A stretch of 64,000 nt of DNA from Flaccisagitta enflata (Eukaryota > Chaetognatha > Sagittoidea > Aphragmophora), in the NCBI GenBank assembly GCA_965153355.1, contig OZ231126.1:33666001-33730000 (forward strand). The letters run 5' to 3'. Positions within the stretch are counted from its first letter, which is position 1. Every line of letters begins with the position of its first letter. Below, in pieces: positions 15,143-35,093 of this stretch. Under the pieces are notes generated by a model. The model did no database searches and was not told the origin of the DNA. It saw nothing but the letters and a program-made list of their open reading frames with translations. The position numbers and the translations under genes are program-made.

Positions 15143-16299
15143 GGTTTGAGGGGACCTCCACTTAACTTTCGATTGTAGGCCCCCTTTACAACTTCTTGTG
15201 GAGATCAGTCACAGATCGTTTCTTAAAGATTCTTGATGGAATTGAGCAATTCAAAGAGACTTCACGGCCGGATTAACTTCACCCATTTCAACGGTTGAGT
15301 GGTATTTGGAAAACGAGACTTGGAAGTTGAAAATGACAGAGAAAAAAAACTTCGTCGCTTCCTCAGCTGACTAAAGGAAATCATCGGATCGAGTCTTTTT
15401 TCTTTTGCGTACCTTAAAATTGGTGCAGCTCGAATTTGATAATACTACTCCTCCAAATCGAATTTGGTAATACTACTCCTCCAAATCTTAACGGACAAGA
15501 GATAAGATAAGATCGAAGAAAAGTTAAACCCGTGGTACCTTGTCAGAAGCCCCTTGCGAAGCGACTCTAAAGGTAGGTTTGTCAGAAGATCTGTAATGAC
15601 TAATGAGACATTTGGATAGTGCTAAATCGAAAGAAACAGTGGTTAATTAACATAACTACTAGCATGCAGTCTAAACAACTTCAACCATTGCCCCATCCCC
15701 TTTCTCTCCACCTCCTCCTCAAACGACTGGCTCGGGTATCGAAGGTTGTGGAAAGTGATACCCCAGATGACAGACTTGCGTCCAATAGAGAGGTCTCCAT
15801 GGAATAACTGCTGCTCGAAGTAGCACGTTCTGTTTCGTTTCAATCTGATCTGTCCACTGCACTCCCTCCTTCCAAAACCCGGTGAATCATCGGTTACCAA
15901 CGGCGCGGCTTACAGCCCAATTTCTTCTCATTCTACGAGTAGAGGTTCTCACCACTCAATCTCTTTTCTCACAATCATTGCTTAAAACATGAAGAAATTA
16001 GGCAGTTATTAAAGAGCAATAAATCACGCGAAAAAGGCGAAGACTGATCACTCAATATTCACACGTCTTACCCAGTTACCCGGATATGATGGTCAGTCGG
16101 TCCTTCACGTGTTTCGCTTTTTGTCGAATACAGGACCTTGTTAAGTGCGTCCTATCACTTCTATAAGAGGTCATGTCCGTCGGTCGGTTGGTCGGTTTTG
16201 CTTGGTCGGTTGGTCGGTCACGCAAACGTTTGAAATGCGCAAACGGCTGGATTCTGACGTATTTCTTCATTCCTATCACCTTCCATTCACCATCTCACT

Positions 16300-16815
<516 letters not shown>

Positions 16816-18217
16816 GGGAAAAAAGTTGAAGTCTGTCTTCGACTTTTTGACATATTTGAGAGAAACATGGTTTTCATTTTCTTATAAGGAAGTTGGGAAT
16901 CTCCACTGAGCGAATGTGGCCTCCAATGAAATTGATAAGGTAAGTAAATTTGATAATTCTCTTTCATTTGGCGCCAAGCAGAATGCTCTACGACAAATAT
17001 TTTTTGCGCTATGATTTTTTAAAGATTTATTTATGAAAAATTCAAATTGATTTTTTTTTTCAATTTTTAATGATTTTAAATAGGATCAATAAAAAAGTGT
17101 ACCAATAAAGGCGGCTCTCGCCGTAGGAAAAAAGTCGTAAGTGTGAGATTTTGAAATTTCTTGTGATTGTTTTTTGTCTGGTTGTCTGGTTGTTGGACGG
17201 ATAGATGGACCAACAGACCAATGGATGGTTTGACGGACAAAGCCTCTCATAGCGTCTAGAGTTGAAATGAGAGAGACTGTGCCGCCAGGATGCACAATCA
17301 TCACCTGGGACATTCAAATAGATTTCAACTATCTCAATTCCTTATTTTTTGGAAAAATGCAAAAAATGCGAAAAAATATTAAAAGATTTAAAAAATCATA
17401 GCTCCAAAACTATCGATCGCACAGAATTCTGCTTGGCGTCATCTGAAAGAGGAAAATTAGCTCTTTCTTAGCTATTAATTTCATGCGTAGTCCCATTCTG
17501 CCCCCAAAATGTATCAACTTCCCCAAACGACTCATAAAACAAAGGGAAATCCGTTTTTCTCTGTAGGACTCAAAAAGACCGAAAGGACTTCGTCTCTTCG
17601 ACTTTTTTCCAAATTAATGTTTGTTTGAGCATGCAAATACAAGAACACATATTTAAGAGCATAGCTACTCATCTGTGAGGGTGTTTTTGACCATTTTAGC
17701 TCATTTAGCTCACTTAGCTTGGTCTGTTTTTCTGATTTCAAATGCAATAAATTAATAAATATTTTGATGCATGTTTGAGCATGCAAATACAAAAAAACAT
17801 GTCAGTGAGCAGAGCTGCTTATCTGTGAGGGTGTTTTTGAGTATTCTAGCTTATTTAGCACATTTAACTCAGTCTTTTCTTCTGATTTTAAATGGGATAA
17901 ATAAATAAATATTTTGATGTAATCATGCAAATACAAAAAACATTCAGTGAGCATAGCTGGTGGTCTGATTGAGTGATTTTGAGTATTTTAGCTCATCTAG
18001 CTCATTTGGCTCATTCCCATTTTTCTCTGATTTACAGTGCAATCAATACATACAATTGATCCTAATTTGATAATAAAATTAGATAAATTGCAGTGACTGA
18101 AGACAAAAGCTTGGTGAAAGTGACCAATGCTTACGACTTTTTTCCTCACGGCGACAGCCGCCATTACTGGTAATAATAATGATAATGATTATAATAGTAA
18201 TATCAATAATAATGATA

Positions 18218-18252
<35 letters not shown>

Positions 18253-18580
18253 AATAATAATATAATAATAAGTCAAATGATCACTTGCAGCAAAAACACT
18301 ATGATAAATCTAAAGCGTAATTTGTTAAAAACGACATTTCAGATGGTCATATGTTCATATGTAGGGCTTGAAATCTTAAGAAAAGCAGGGAAAACAAAGA
18401 CAGTCGGTCAATTTTGTCTACTCAAAAGTATCTCAGCCGAATAGTCAAGTTTCTACACATTCAAAATTGGATTAAGATCAGGGTTCATAATTGGGAGCTG
18501 AACCTGACACTTTAAGTGAATGACAGAGAGAGAGAAAGATATCTAATTTACTAGGTCTAGGAAATGAGCGATGGGGAGAG

Positions 18581-19166
<586 letters not shown>

Positions 19167-20873
19167 GCGGGGACAGCTTGTCCCAATGTTGAACGCGACA
19201 AAAATTCCTCTGTAAATAGAATCATACTTATCTTTTTAGCGAAAACTTGAATAGCAACAGGGCATGTCCTTCCGTTTGGTCGGCACTCCGTTTGTCCTGA
19301 TGTCCTGATGTCCTAATGTCCGTCTAACCGGAAACAAGTGAGCCCTGACGCATTTGACCACTTGGACCTAGCATCGTTAGGCGCCCGCTTTCATGTTTTG
19401 AAGAGGGCGTGTCCATTGGACAGTCCGTCGGTAGGCAGGTAATGCGATTTTTTATTTACACGATTATATACCACCATCTGAAGAGGACGCATCTATAGGG
19501 CTATCGTTTATTAAGGAAGAAAATTGGAAAACCTCAGAATATCTGGGACACATAATCTCAAGGCTGTCCTATTCCGTTGTTTTTTTTTTTTTTGTTTTTT
19601 TTTTTCTTGTTTTTTTGTTCTTTTTTTTTTTGTTTTTGGTTTTTTTATCACTTTTCTTGTCTGCACGTTCATATGTTTTTGTATGTTTGTTTGTCTGTTT
19701 GTCTGCCTGTCTAGTTGCGGAAATGTCTCAAAGTACCTCAACCGTTTTATCGGGAAAAAAGTCGAAGTCAGTCTTCGACTTTTTGACATATTCGAGAGAA
19801 ACAGGGTTTTCATTTTCTTATGGAAAAGTTGGGGAACTCATCCGGCTGATTGCACCCTCAGATGAAATTGATAGGGTAAGTAAATTTGATAATTCTCTTT
19901 CATTTGGCGCTAAGCAGAATGCTCTACGACCAATATTTTTTGCGCTATGATTTTTTAAAGATTTATTTACGAAAAATTAGAATAGAATTTTTTTCGATTT
20001 TTTTTCTTTTGTGTAGGATCATCAAAGGAGTGAATTTATGTTTACTTGAGCATGCATATACAAAAAAAATGTTTATGAGCACGGCTGCTCATTTTTGAGC
20101 ATTTTAGCTCATTTAGCTCACTTAGCTCAATCTATTTTTTCTGATTTCAAATACGATAAATGAATAAATATTTTCATACTTGTTTAAGCAAGCAAAGGCA
20201 AATGTCACGGTTCCACAGCAAGCAGGAGGGCCCGACTTTCCACCAATCTACGTTAGCACAAGCTCCTGATACATCATTATATGCAGATTAAATGGTTCAA
20301 AGACATTCATGACTACCCAATGCACAATTTCAAACCATTTTTTGTGACCCTCCCTACCCTTAGGGGGTCTAAAAATTTGGTCAAAGAGCTTTTTTTGGCT
20401 TGTCTCCATTCTGTCTCCAGTAGAAAACAGCAAGCAAAACCAATCAAGAAATGTCTTTTCCTATGATTTTATGAGTTTTTATCAAATAGTAGTAGTCCCA
20501 TAGGATACACACAAAAAATCAACTTAGTAAGCAAACTATAAGTTACCAAAAATTGGCATATAATTCAAATTTACCCCTGCTCGATTTTTTTCTCTCAAGG
20601 CTGAATATCATGATATTTATTTTTTTTAACCTCCTTTTTCTTAAACATTTGCATTTTTTCTTTTGCCATTCGATGGACAACTACTTGAGGGACGTTCCCC
20701 TTCATTTTCATGTTATTAGGTTGATCCTAAGCAGAGAAATAAAAATTTTCTTGGAGCGTATCAATTCGCGCACACCCCCAAATTTGTTCCTAACGCATAC
20801 CTAACGCTTAAGATATGCCACTATGGCGTGGAAATGACACATTTTACATGAAATCTGACCACACCACGTGAAA

Positions 20874-22743
20874 GAGCGTAAAATTTTGAGTCTACACCGA
20901 AAATTTGAGGCCTTATCTCCCAGGCGTTCAGTCACAATGAAATTTTACATTTCGTCAGTCCTGAAGTGTGAACAGAATTGATACGCTCGTTGGACGATCT
21001 TTGTAGTTATTTTCTTCTTAAGGGAAGTCAAGATTTCGCGGACTTTGAAGAAAAAAAATCAATTTGTCCAATTTACAAAAATGCCCATATCTCATGAACC
21101 CTTTGAGCTACACCCATGATTTTTTGCGGGAAAACAGACTTTACCAAGAGAGATCAGGCCAAAAAAGTTGGTCTTCTGAAGATGAGTCCAACTGGCCCAA
21201 CCAGCCCAACCAACCTACCAGATGAAAAAACGAAAAAGTGGCATAACTTTTGAATGAGTTAGCCGATTTGGCTGAAATTTTGCATGAAAGTTGTTGAAGA
21301 GTATCTACATTACTAGTATGAAGAAGAGCTTGGCCGAACAAATTTATACAGCACTGCCCAACCAACCAAAACTGGTGCTTATAGAGATTTTTTGAAAATT
21401 CATGAAATTTTGATTTTTTTTCATGAAACACCCTCATACTATTACGTTTAAACATAATTTAGGTAAAAAATATTCTCATATTGATTTTTTGCTACAATAT
21501 GCTTAATTTTGAATTTTTTTGTGTACAAAATCTGTCTAATAAAGCTTAATTTGCATGAAAAATGAGCTCAGTTAACAAAATTCTTCTATGGATTCCTATA
21601 TGTACCTTCATAAGCTATACAGTAATGTATAGTTTTGTTGAATTTGAATCATAAAAAAAATGGCTAGTTCTACCCCTGCTCACTTGTCGTTTCTTGACAT
21701 TTTCCCAAATAAAAAAAAACATGTCAGTGAGCAGAGCTGCTCACCTGTGAGGTGTTTTTAAGTATTCTAGCTCATTTAGCTCGCTCTTTTTCTCTGATTT
21801 AGAATAGGATAAATAAATGAATGTTTTGATTTAGGCATGCAAATACAAGAAAACATATCAGTAAGCAAAGCTGGTTGTCTGGTTGAATCATTTTGAATTC
21901 TTTAGCTCATCTTGTTCATTTTATAGTACAAAACCAGTTGATCCTCTAAACCGGCTATTTTGCTGGCAAAATGTCATACATACAATTGCTTTTGATTTGA
22001 TCTAACAAAAAAAAAAAAAATTCGGTGACTGAAGACAGAAGCATGGTGAAAAGCGACCAATGCTTATGACTTTTTTCCTCACGGCGACAGCCGCCATCAC
22101 TGGTATTACGGATTCCGTTTCCTGCCTGTCAATCTTCTTGTCTGTGAATCGTTTATTTCCGATCCAATTTTCTTTTATACATAAAAAGCAACCGCATCAA
22201 ATATCAAAATAATTTCATTAATTGATCGACTGAATTCAACGAGCCCGATTAACACTTTTATATAAATACGAAGAAAGAATCCAAGGCGAAAAAGTGCTTC
22301 TGCCCTTCTTGGCGTTCTTTCGGGACTCCGAGCTGCTGTGTGTACACAGGCATCTTCTCCTCAAAAAATATTTTCTCGGCCTTGAATAAACATTGACAAA
22401 ATAAAGAGTTCTAATTCGTAGAAAAAAAAGTTTGTTTCTTCTTATTTCTCAAAAAAAAATTCAACGGCTCACTGAATTAGTCTTGGCGGACAGGGAAAAT
22501 CAAATTGGCTTTTACTACAAATCGGGTTAATTCTAGATAAACAAACCCCCCACGAATTATTATTATTCTCTGTTTCGTTTCATTCGCATGGGACGCTTTG
22601 TACAGAACAAGTCTGCGAAGTGAAACAAAGTTCTTTTAGAAAGCTGAGTCACGATGAATTGTAAGAGCCATGAGCACATCACCAATCATTGTACTGGTAG
22701 AAAAAAATCTTCAGTGCTTAGCAATTTAAGGGAATGAACTTGA
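20874..22743. other. AT-rich intergenic region with repeat fragments
   Basis: No coding exon seen. 21,170-21,450 resembles the ~120-bp ATAACTTT / GATTTGGCTGAAATTTTGC / CAACCAACC sequences of 41.8-42.2 kb. 21,700-21,930 holds GCATGC monomers. 22,050-22,105 is an inverted family D end (GACTTTTTTCCTCACGGCG). The rest is unremarkable. Confidence 0.6.
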
Positions 22744-22875
<132 letters not shown>

Positions 22876-23035
22876 TACTTTTGAGATAAAACAGAACCCC
22901 CACCAAAAGCCAAAACCAAAACAAAACAAAACAAAAACTAAAATAAAACAAACAAAAAACCGAATCTACAAAGCTGAGACCAGTCCAAAACCATAACCAA
23001 CAAGCAACGCTGTCAGCACCTGAACTTAAGCCAAA

Positions 23036-28573
<5,538 letters not shown>

Positions 28574-29344
28574 TATGAGTAAATTTGAGCCTTTAAATGC
28601 ATCAATTTGGGTTACCGTTCCTAGTCATTACAGCACCTATGAGGACCGATACTTGTTACCTGACAGTGTAAGACTGTCGTTGTCTAGATCTGTATTCTGT
28701 ATTAGCTCACATTGCAACGTAATCTCTACTACTTTGTTCCTCATTTGCATGCCAGTTCTTTACACTTACGCTTGTTCCTGTTTGATTCCAAAAATAACTT
28801 TAATCAAATTTTTTCCTTCTGTTTGATGGCGTTGCCAGAGAAAAAATTAAGATAGAAATTCATAGTTGATGTTTATTGACAAAAAGATTTTGAAAAATTA
28901 CCAAATTGCTACAGAAAACTGAAAATCTCTAGAAACGTTAAAGCACAGTAATGTGACACAGTAGTGTGACACAGCAATTAACAATCGTTAAATATTCTAA
29001 GGCAAGACGGAAGGTTATTGCGGGTCGTTGATTAACGTGACTAAATAACCTTTTATCACTACATGACTACAATCATAAGCTAGGTAATTATCTATCTACA
29101 AGAAAAGACAGTCCGCATAAAGCCCATGATAACTAGAAAAAAGTAGACACGGATAAGAAAAGTAATCTACATTCTACAAATAATGAGATCCATCTCGAAT
29201 CGGTAAAAAACTACATTCGCAGTTGAGTAACTGCAATCACCCATCTACAGTCTAAATGCATGCGTACCAAATTCAAAACCGATTTCAATATATTCCGCGC
29301 TCCTAACTAGTAGCCCTTCAAGCTTCACCCCTGTCCAGAACCAA
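28574..29344. other. convergent intergenic spacer
   Basis: 770 bp between the stop codons of the innexin and of the minus-strand gene, holding both 3' UTRs. No repeat or RNA gene was seen apart from a short AGTGTGACACAG duplication near 28,950-28,975. Confidence 0.6.
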
Positions 29345-29862
29345 TTATCCATTTTTTGCTAATTTGGCCGAAAAACTCAGCTCTTTCTCTCTCAAAGACA
29401 AACTTCTGCTCTTTCTCTCTCCAAAATCTAAATCAACGGTGAATTTGAATGACTTTGTTTTCCCGTCGCCTTTCTTCTCCAAATCTCGAATGGTCGCGCC
29501 CCCACTTCCTGCCCCCATTTCTCCTACACTACCTTCTCCTCCTCCTCCTCCTCCTCCTGCATCCGGTCCTTTCCTTTTGCCACTTCCAACGGTCAGATCT
29601 TTAATTTCCAATTCTTTGGAGTTGAGCATTTTCAGTTGTTGATCGAAGAATTCCTCACCTCCCGTCTTCCTCTCTCCGAGAACGACGACTTCGTCTTTGA
29701 CTCTAGGGGTCGGCAGCAATTCGACGGGCATTTCCACTTTGGTATCTGCATCCTCCATCACGGTCTCTGCGTCGTTGACGTGAATGTCGACAAAGAAAGG
29801 ACCTCCATCCCCGCCATGACTGCCAAGACGTCGTTTAAGCAGCAGAAGGCCACCGATTTGCC
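29345..29862 (-). CDS. disordered poly-Gln protein, exon 3
   Basis: CCTTTTCAAG acceptor. Encodes QIGGLLLLKRRLG through FFVDIHVND to the end, FSAKLAKNG. Phase 1 in. Confidence 0.62.
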
Positions 29863-30384
29863 CTTGAAAAGGAAATAGGTCTTTGATACTCGTTTACTTC
29901 GAATCTTTAATGATTAGATATGTATTCCCCCCCCCCCCCCCGTCCGATTTCTTATAATGTTTGGGGTGGATTTCAATCCATTAACATATCATGGAAGACG
30001 TTGTAAGAACTGGTTCATTTTGTTCATGAGAATTCCATGGGAATGATTGTATACGACCGGGAGTTCATACCCCAGCTTCAATTCCATCAAAAAATTTTTT
30101 TCTACAAAGCTAACTTTAAAGCTATGAAAACACATAATCGAATCTTGAACAGAAACTTTTATTTTATAATTGAGCTGGTGAAACAAAGTGTTTATCTGAT
30201 AATCATAATCATATTGAATTATTATGGAAGTATGGGGCCAGATACAGGTAAGCAATTGCTATTCTAGTACGGCTATGAAATAATGTATTACGACATACTT
30301 TATACGCTTGATTTCACACTCTTTGAGGTTGAAGCTTACAACTGCTTTATGCAAATTATCTAGCCAGAGTATCAACACACAGGT

Positions 30385-30430
<46 letters not shown>

Positions 30431-31230
30431 GGATCGACGTGAGAGGTCAGATCATCTCGAGCGTCATGTGTTCTTAAATTCACGGTCTTCGCGGGAGAAG
30501 CCGAAGCCGATTGGATGATAGGGTAATCAAACTGCCCCCTCTTCTCCGATTTGTACGTGTTTGGGCGGACTTTGCTCTCTTCATCTCCGACGTTATCCTC
30601 CTTTCTCATCGGCAACGCAGCACCTCCTCCTCCCCCTCCACCTGATGTTGACGCGGTGGTCGTTGTAGTTGCAGATGTTGCCAACGGCCATTTGAGCGGT
30701 CTTTTGGCTGCTGAAGTAAAAGTGGCAGTCGTTGTAGTTTTCGCCGTTGCCGTCGCCGTCGCCACCGTCGAGTTTGTGGACTTTAGTTTTGGTTGAGTAC
30801 GATTGGAAGCAACGCCATAAGTCGCGGTTGAGACTGGCGCGTGAAAAGAAGCCGGCATCCGATGGCGAGTAGTAGATGTTGAGTTAGTTATCGCGGTCAC
30901 TGTTGTCGAAGATGAAGTGTTGTTATTGGTTGAGATGTTGGATGCTCCGATTAAAGGAGTGGCAGTTGGAGTTTCATATCGCCTTCTTGTGGAATGCAGA
31001 GTTGAGGTGAGTTCTTTTAGCGTGCTTTCTTTCGATGTTGGACCTCGAATCGTCGTCTGAAGTGGCACTGGATCATTTGGTGTGCTGGCACGAAGTGGTG
31101 GATCCAAGGTCGTTAATTTGTTGACCATGTTCGCTGAGGAAAATGAAAACGAAAAATCATAATTTTACAATCTGTCAGTTGTAGTTGCTGTTATTGCTGT
31201 GATTGTTGTTGTCGTTTTTGTTGTTGTTTT

Positions 31231-31325
<95 letters not shown>

Positions 31326-31361
31326 GTTGTCCTCGTTGTCCTCGTCGTTGTCGTTGTTGTT

Positions 31362-31404
<43 letters not shown>

Positions 31405-31425
31405 TCGTTGTTGTTGTTGTTGTTT

Positions 31426-31460
<35 letters not shown>

Positions 31461-32138
31461 ATTGTGGTTGTTTTTGTTGACTTGTTCCTGCTATAATTGA
31501 TGCTACTCTCTTTGTTGCTGTTGTTGTTGTTGATGTGGTTATTATTGTCATTGTCGTTTTGAGGATAATCATTGTTTTTCAAGACTGAGTGCGTGTCTTC
31601 GCATGCGATAAAACATCGCATGCGCGCTTGTATCCTTACCTTTCCTTCTGTAGGTCGCCAGCGCCTTTTGCTTCCCGTTTTTTCTCCAATCCATGTCTGA
31701 TTCTTCCGTGGGACCTTCTAAACTTCCGCCCTGAGTTCTCACTGTCTTCTGTTCCCCGTTCTCTTCTTTATTAGTTCTCTCGGTTGAATCCCTCTGAATT
31801 TCGGTAGTTAAAACCCCAATATTGTCATTTTGGTTGTCTTCGTTTTCTTTCTCGTTTTCAGGTCTTTGTTGTATCTTCTGTAAGTCGCATTTCTTTCCCT
31901 CTTTCTCTTTAGACTCTGGATTTCCTAGCTCCACGATTGTTCCTTTGTCTGTATCCTCTGTAACATGTGTCTTTTCTATCGGCGTCTGGGTTGACATTTT
32001 CTTACTCTTTCTCATTTTTTCGGTGACGTCTTTGGAACTGAACTCCACTGCCTCGCCGATTTCGAATTTCAGTCCGCCTTTTGTTTTGATTGAGTTTTCA
32101 TCATTTGCGCCGCCGCCGCCAGAGGTCTTCTGTTGTTT

Positions 32139-32220
<82 letters not shown>

Positions 32221-33456
32221 CGTTGTTGTTCTTTTATATTTTGATTTCCAGATCTCCACTCTCCGGAAGAGGCGTTGGGGGCACTTTGCGTCGTTCTCAG
32301 CTGCTGTTCGCCGCTGCTGTTGCCGCCGCTTCCAAATTGAGTCTCAAATTTGATTTCATTTTCCTCACTTTTACCCCAAAGTTTTCGCTGCACCGCGGGA
32401 ACAGGAGGCGAAATATGCGCATGAGAGGTCGTGCTTGTCTTTTGTTTTCTCGGCGTTGAATTCGTTTCACCATCTCCTCCTGCGCCACCTCCTTGTCCTT
32501 TCCCTCTTGCTACGTCGTCTCCAGGCGTCATGAGATTCCGCATCATATCGTACATGTCACTCACATCTTTGTCATCATCCTCTGTAGTCTGCTTCTTGGC
32601 CAAAATCGCTCGTCTATCCCCTTGGGAAGTTCTTTTAAGGGGCAGTCCTGGTCTCCGTCCACCTGTCTTTTCATCACTCTTCATTCCTGGTTGGAAGCTT
32701 TTTTCCGGTTTGCCTCGGTTTTTCATGGGATTGTTGGCTTTAAAGATTTCATTTGTCGCGTTTCTTTCCTCTTCCGCCGCTGCTGCTGCGGCGATGGCGG
32801 CAGCGACTGATACGCGTGGCGTCGACGGCGCCACGTTTGCAGCGGTGTCACTATTTTGAGACATGAAATTTGTCGCCGGCGTTTTCTTCCATTTGCCTCT
32901 TCTGTCGCCGGCGCCTCCGGCGTCAAAGTTGTTGTTGGAGTTTGTTGTGACATCATAACTAGATTTAGAATCAATTTTTCTTCTAGGCGAACGTTTTGGC
33001 TTTTCAAATCGCGGCGTTTCTTGCGGCGTTGTTGGATCAGCTTCCCCTCCCCCTCCTCCGACACCGCCATCACCACCATCCTTATCATCCCCAGCCATCC
33101 TCGGTTTCAAAAAGCTTTTCTGCACCACATGATGATCGACGCAAGACTGACTCGGTCTGTCTCTCAGCGCCTCTCTCAACGTGTCCGATCCGACGGCGCC
33201 TCCCCAACCGCGCGCGTTTCCTCCACCTGGCGGCGTTTCTTCCTCAGCCAACGCCGTCTGGGAGTCGAGTCTGTTTCTCAGCGTGTTGGAACCGACAGGC
33301 GCCGACCAGCCAGATGGCGCTTTCCGACGTGGACCATTGCGAGGCGTTATCTCTGGATGTTGTTGGTGATCGTTTAGCTGCGGCTGGTTTTTGGCGCCTT
33401 TTTGACCCTGTTTGTATCGCGGTGAAGCGTCAATGGCCATCTCATAATTTTTGACG

Positions 33457-33547
<91 letters not shown>

Positions 33548-33767
33548 GATGAAAAGGATTTTCAGAGCCAGGAGCCCAGCGCTTTCGTGGGGTTTCTCTT
33601 GCAGATGACGAAGATGTTACGGACCGGGAATGAGGTTGTTGTAATTGTCCATTTCCATCTAACTTGTTGACGTTATTGAAATATATATTGTTTGGAACGT
33701 AAGCGGCAAACCCGGTAGCGTTTGTTGATGGTCCCACACCAATGTGACTCCACGGATTATAATGCAT
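29345..33767 (-). CDS. hypothetical ~1,116-residue disordered protein with two poly-Gln tracts
   Basis: Exons 33767-31640, 31133-30429 and 29862-29345 join in phase (1 and 1) to 1,116 residues ending at the TAA at 29347-29345. I do not recognise the family. Most of the chain is polar and low in hydrophobics: poly-Gln of about 30 residues at 33548-33457 and about 28 at 32229-32130, an Ala-rich stretch near 32790, and Thr-, Gly- and Lys/Glu-rich parts. Two segments repeat the pattern W-x-x-x-VGS-(N/D)-TLR (about 33310 and 33190), suggesting a short duplicated motif. The C-terminal exon has more ordered sequence (GGPFFVDIHVNDAETV). There is no signal peptide or membrane helix. Codon third positions and clean splice phases support a real gene. 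The start ATG at 33767 is the first in frame, but an upstream exon cannot be excluded. Confidence 0.6.
29863..30428. other. intron 2 of the poly-Gln gene
   Basis: Contains a poly-C run (29,929-29,941) and a (CT)n tract at 30,387-30,426. The two opposing open frames at 29,989-30,267 have no support from splice sites or composition. Confidence 0.55.
30429..31133 (-). CDS. disordered poly-Gln protein, exon 2
   Basis: TTTTCCTCAG acceptor; Thr/Ser-rich with a Gly run. Donor CCTG|GTGAGA lies just before a (CT)n tract; phase 1. Confidence 0.62.
31195..31560. repeat. (TTG)n/(GTC)n array in intron 1 of the poly-Gln gene
   Basis: TTG with GTCGTT interruptions over about 300 bp, in the same plus-strand orientation as the coding poly-Gln (CAA) tracts of exon 1. 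Confidence 0.93.
31640..33767 (-). CDS. disordered poly-Gln protein, exon 1
   Basis: About 709 codons from MHYNPWSHIG to ALATYRRK, then donor AAAG|GTAAGG in phase 1. It holds both poly-Gln tracts and the repeated VGSxTLR motif. Confidence 0.65.
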
Positions 33768-34400
33768 GACTTTTTTCTTAAGTAGGCAGGTCAGGTTAAA
33801 GCTCTTTGATCAATTCAAATTAGCACATTTATGCTCAGCTAGCAAAGCCAAAATACATTCGACTTCTCAAATCGGACAGAAAGGAAAGCGTACTATCTAC
33901 AAAAATGCAATTATAGAGAAAAAGGTTAATCGGCCAGAAGGCTACGTCTGTTCTTACGCCTTTTCTTGTTGGCAAAAATCCAGTTTTCCCACTCCGAGAG
34001 GAGAGGATTTTGTTTGCATGATTTTGGTTGCTAAGGAGTCCATACGAAGAAGAACCAGAATCCGAGTTTCGTTGAACGAGGTTTAGTCAGAGGCTAGAAG
34101 ATTGGAGCTCTTGTCTTCTTTAAACCTAACCTGGTTCAACTGGAAACGCACGAAACTGACCACAGAAACTGCTATATCATGTCAGTCAGTCTCTGACCAT
34201 CGACTAACGCCTTCCCGCTGAGGATTCACTTTCTTGCTGAGCGCAAGCGCTTCAGAGTGATTCCTCTTGAAATAGACGTATTTACGTGCAGGCAACACGG
34301 GTGAAAACGGTCAAAACCTCCGAGCTAAGGAAACAAAAAAAGGGGTTCATAGTATTAGTCTTTGAATTTTCTGAAAGCATTAGGTAAATGATGATTGCAC
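33768..34400. other. intergenic region upstream of the poly-Gln gene
   Basis: 5' flank of the minus-strand gene. An open frame at 33,766-34,086 has no supporting feature. Nothing else recognised. Confidence 0.5.
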
Positions 34401-35070
34401 TTTTTTTTTATATAAGCACCTCGTTTATAAGCACGCCCAGCCTCAGATATTGGGAAAATTTAAGCACATTGCTAAGCACGCTCCAGGCTGAGATTTCCAA
34501 TTTCAAAAAAAATTTTGGTGATTTTATAAAAGTATGCTAATTTTTAGACATTTTTGCTTGGAATTTCACAAAAATCAATGGAAACTTTGATAGAAATTGA
34601 AATTATCAATAACATCAATTTGTCAGTACATTCAAATAATTGAATTTCTAACAATATTTAAGAATATAATTGCTTAGATACTATTGTTACAAAGAATTAA
34701 TTGCTGTTAAAAAGATGATATATTATGATATTAAATAACCCCAAAAATCTAAAAAGTTTATAGTAGATCAAGATAATAATCTCATCCCATGGTTTATATG
34801 AAAGTAAAACAACATCAGTGAGAGATACTGTATATTTTTTATGCAAAATACAATTATTATTATATTTTATACTATATTTCATTCTAAACTATGTAATACT
34901 CTATGCTAAACTGTTTTCTATACCTTACTGTGTACTTTGTTCTATACTGAATAGGATAATTACTTACTGATAAATGATAAGCGCGCATTTAAGCACATTT
35001 CAGCCTCAAAAATGAGATTTTGCTAAGCACGCTCAGCCTCAGCCAAAAAAAGTGCGTGCTTATAAAAAAA
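34401..35070. mobile_element. possible MITE with TTTTTTATAAGCAC-type ends
   Basis: The left end reads TTTTTTTTTATATAAGCAC and the right end CGTGCTTATAAAAAAA. Both ends also hold AAGCACGCTC / CAGCCTCAG motifs in direct and inverted orientation. The AT-rich interior has no coding potential. The exact ends and target duplication are not defined. Confidence 0.5.
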
Positions 35071-35093
35071 CTAGTCATCCAAGGATCGCACAT

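Noticed and set aside
33766-34086. 106-residue plus-strand frame opposite the start of the poly-Gln gene
   Set aside because: No similarity, repeats or splice context; probably chance.
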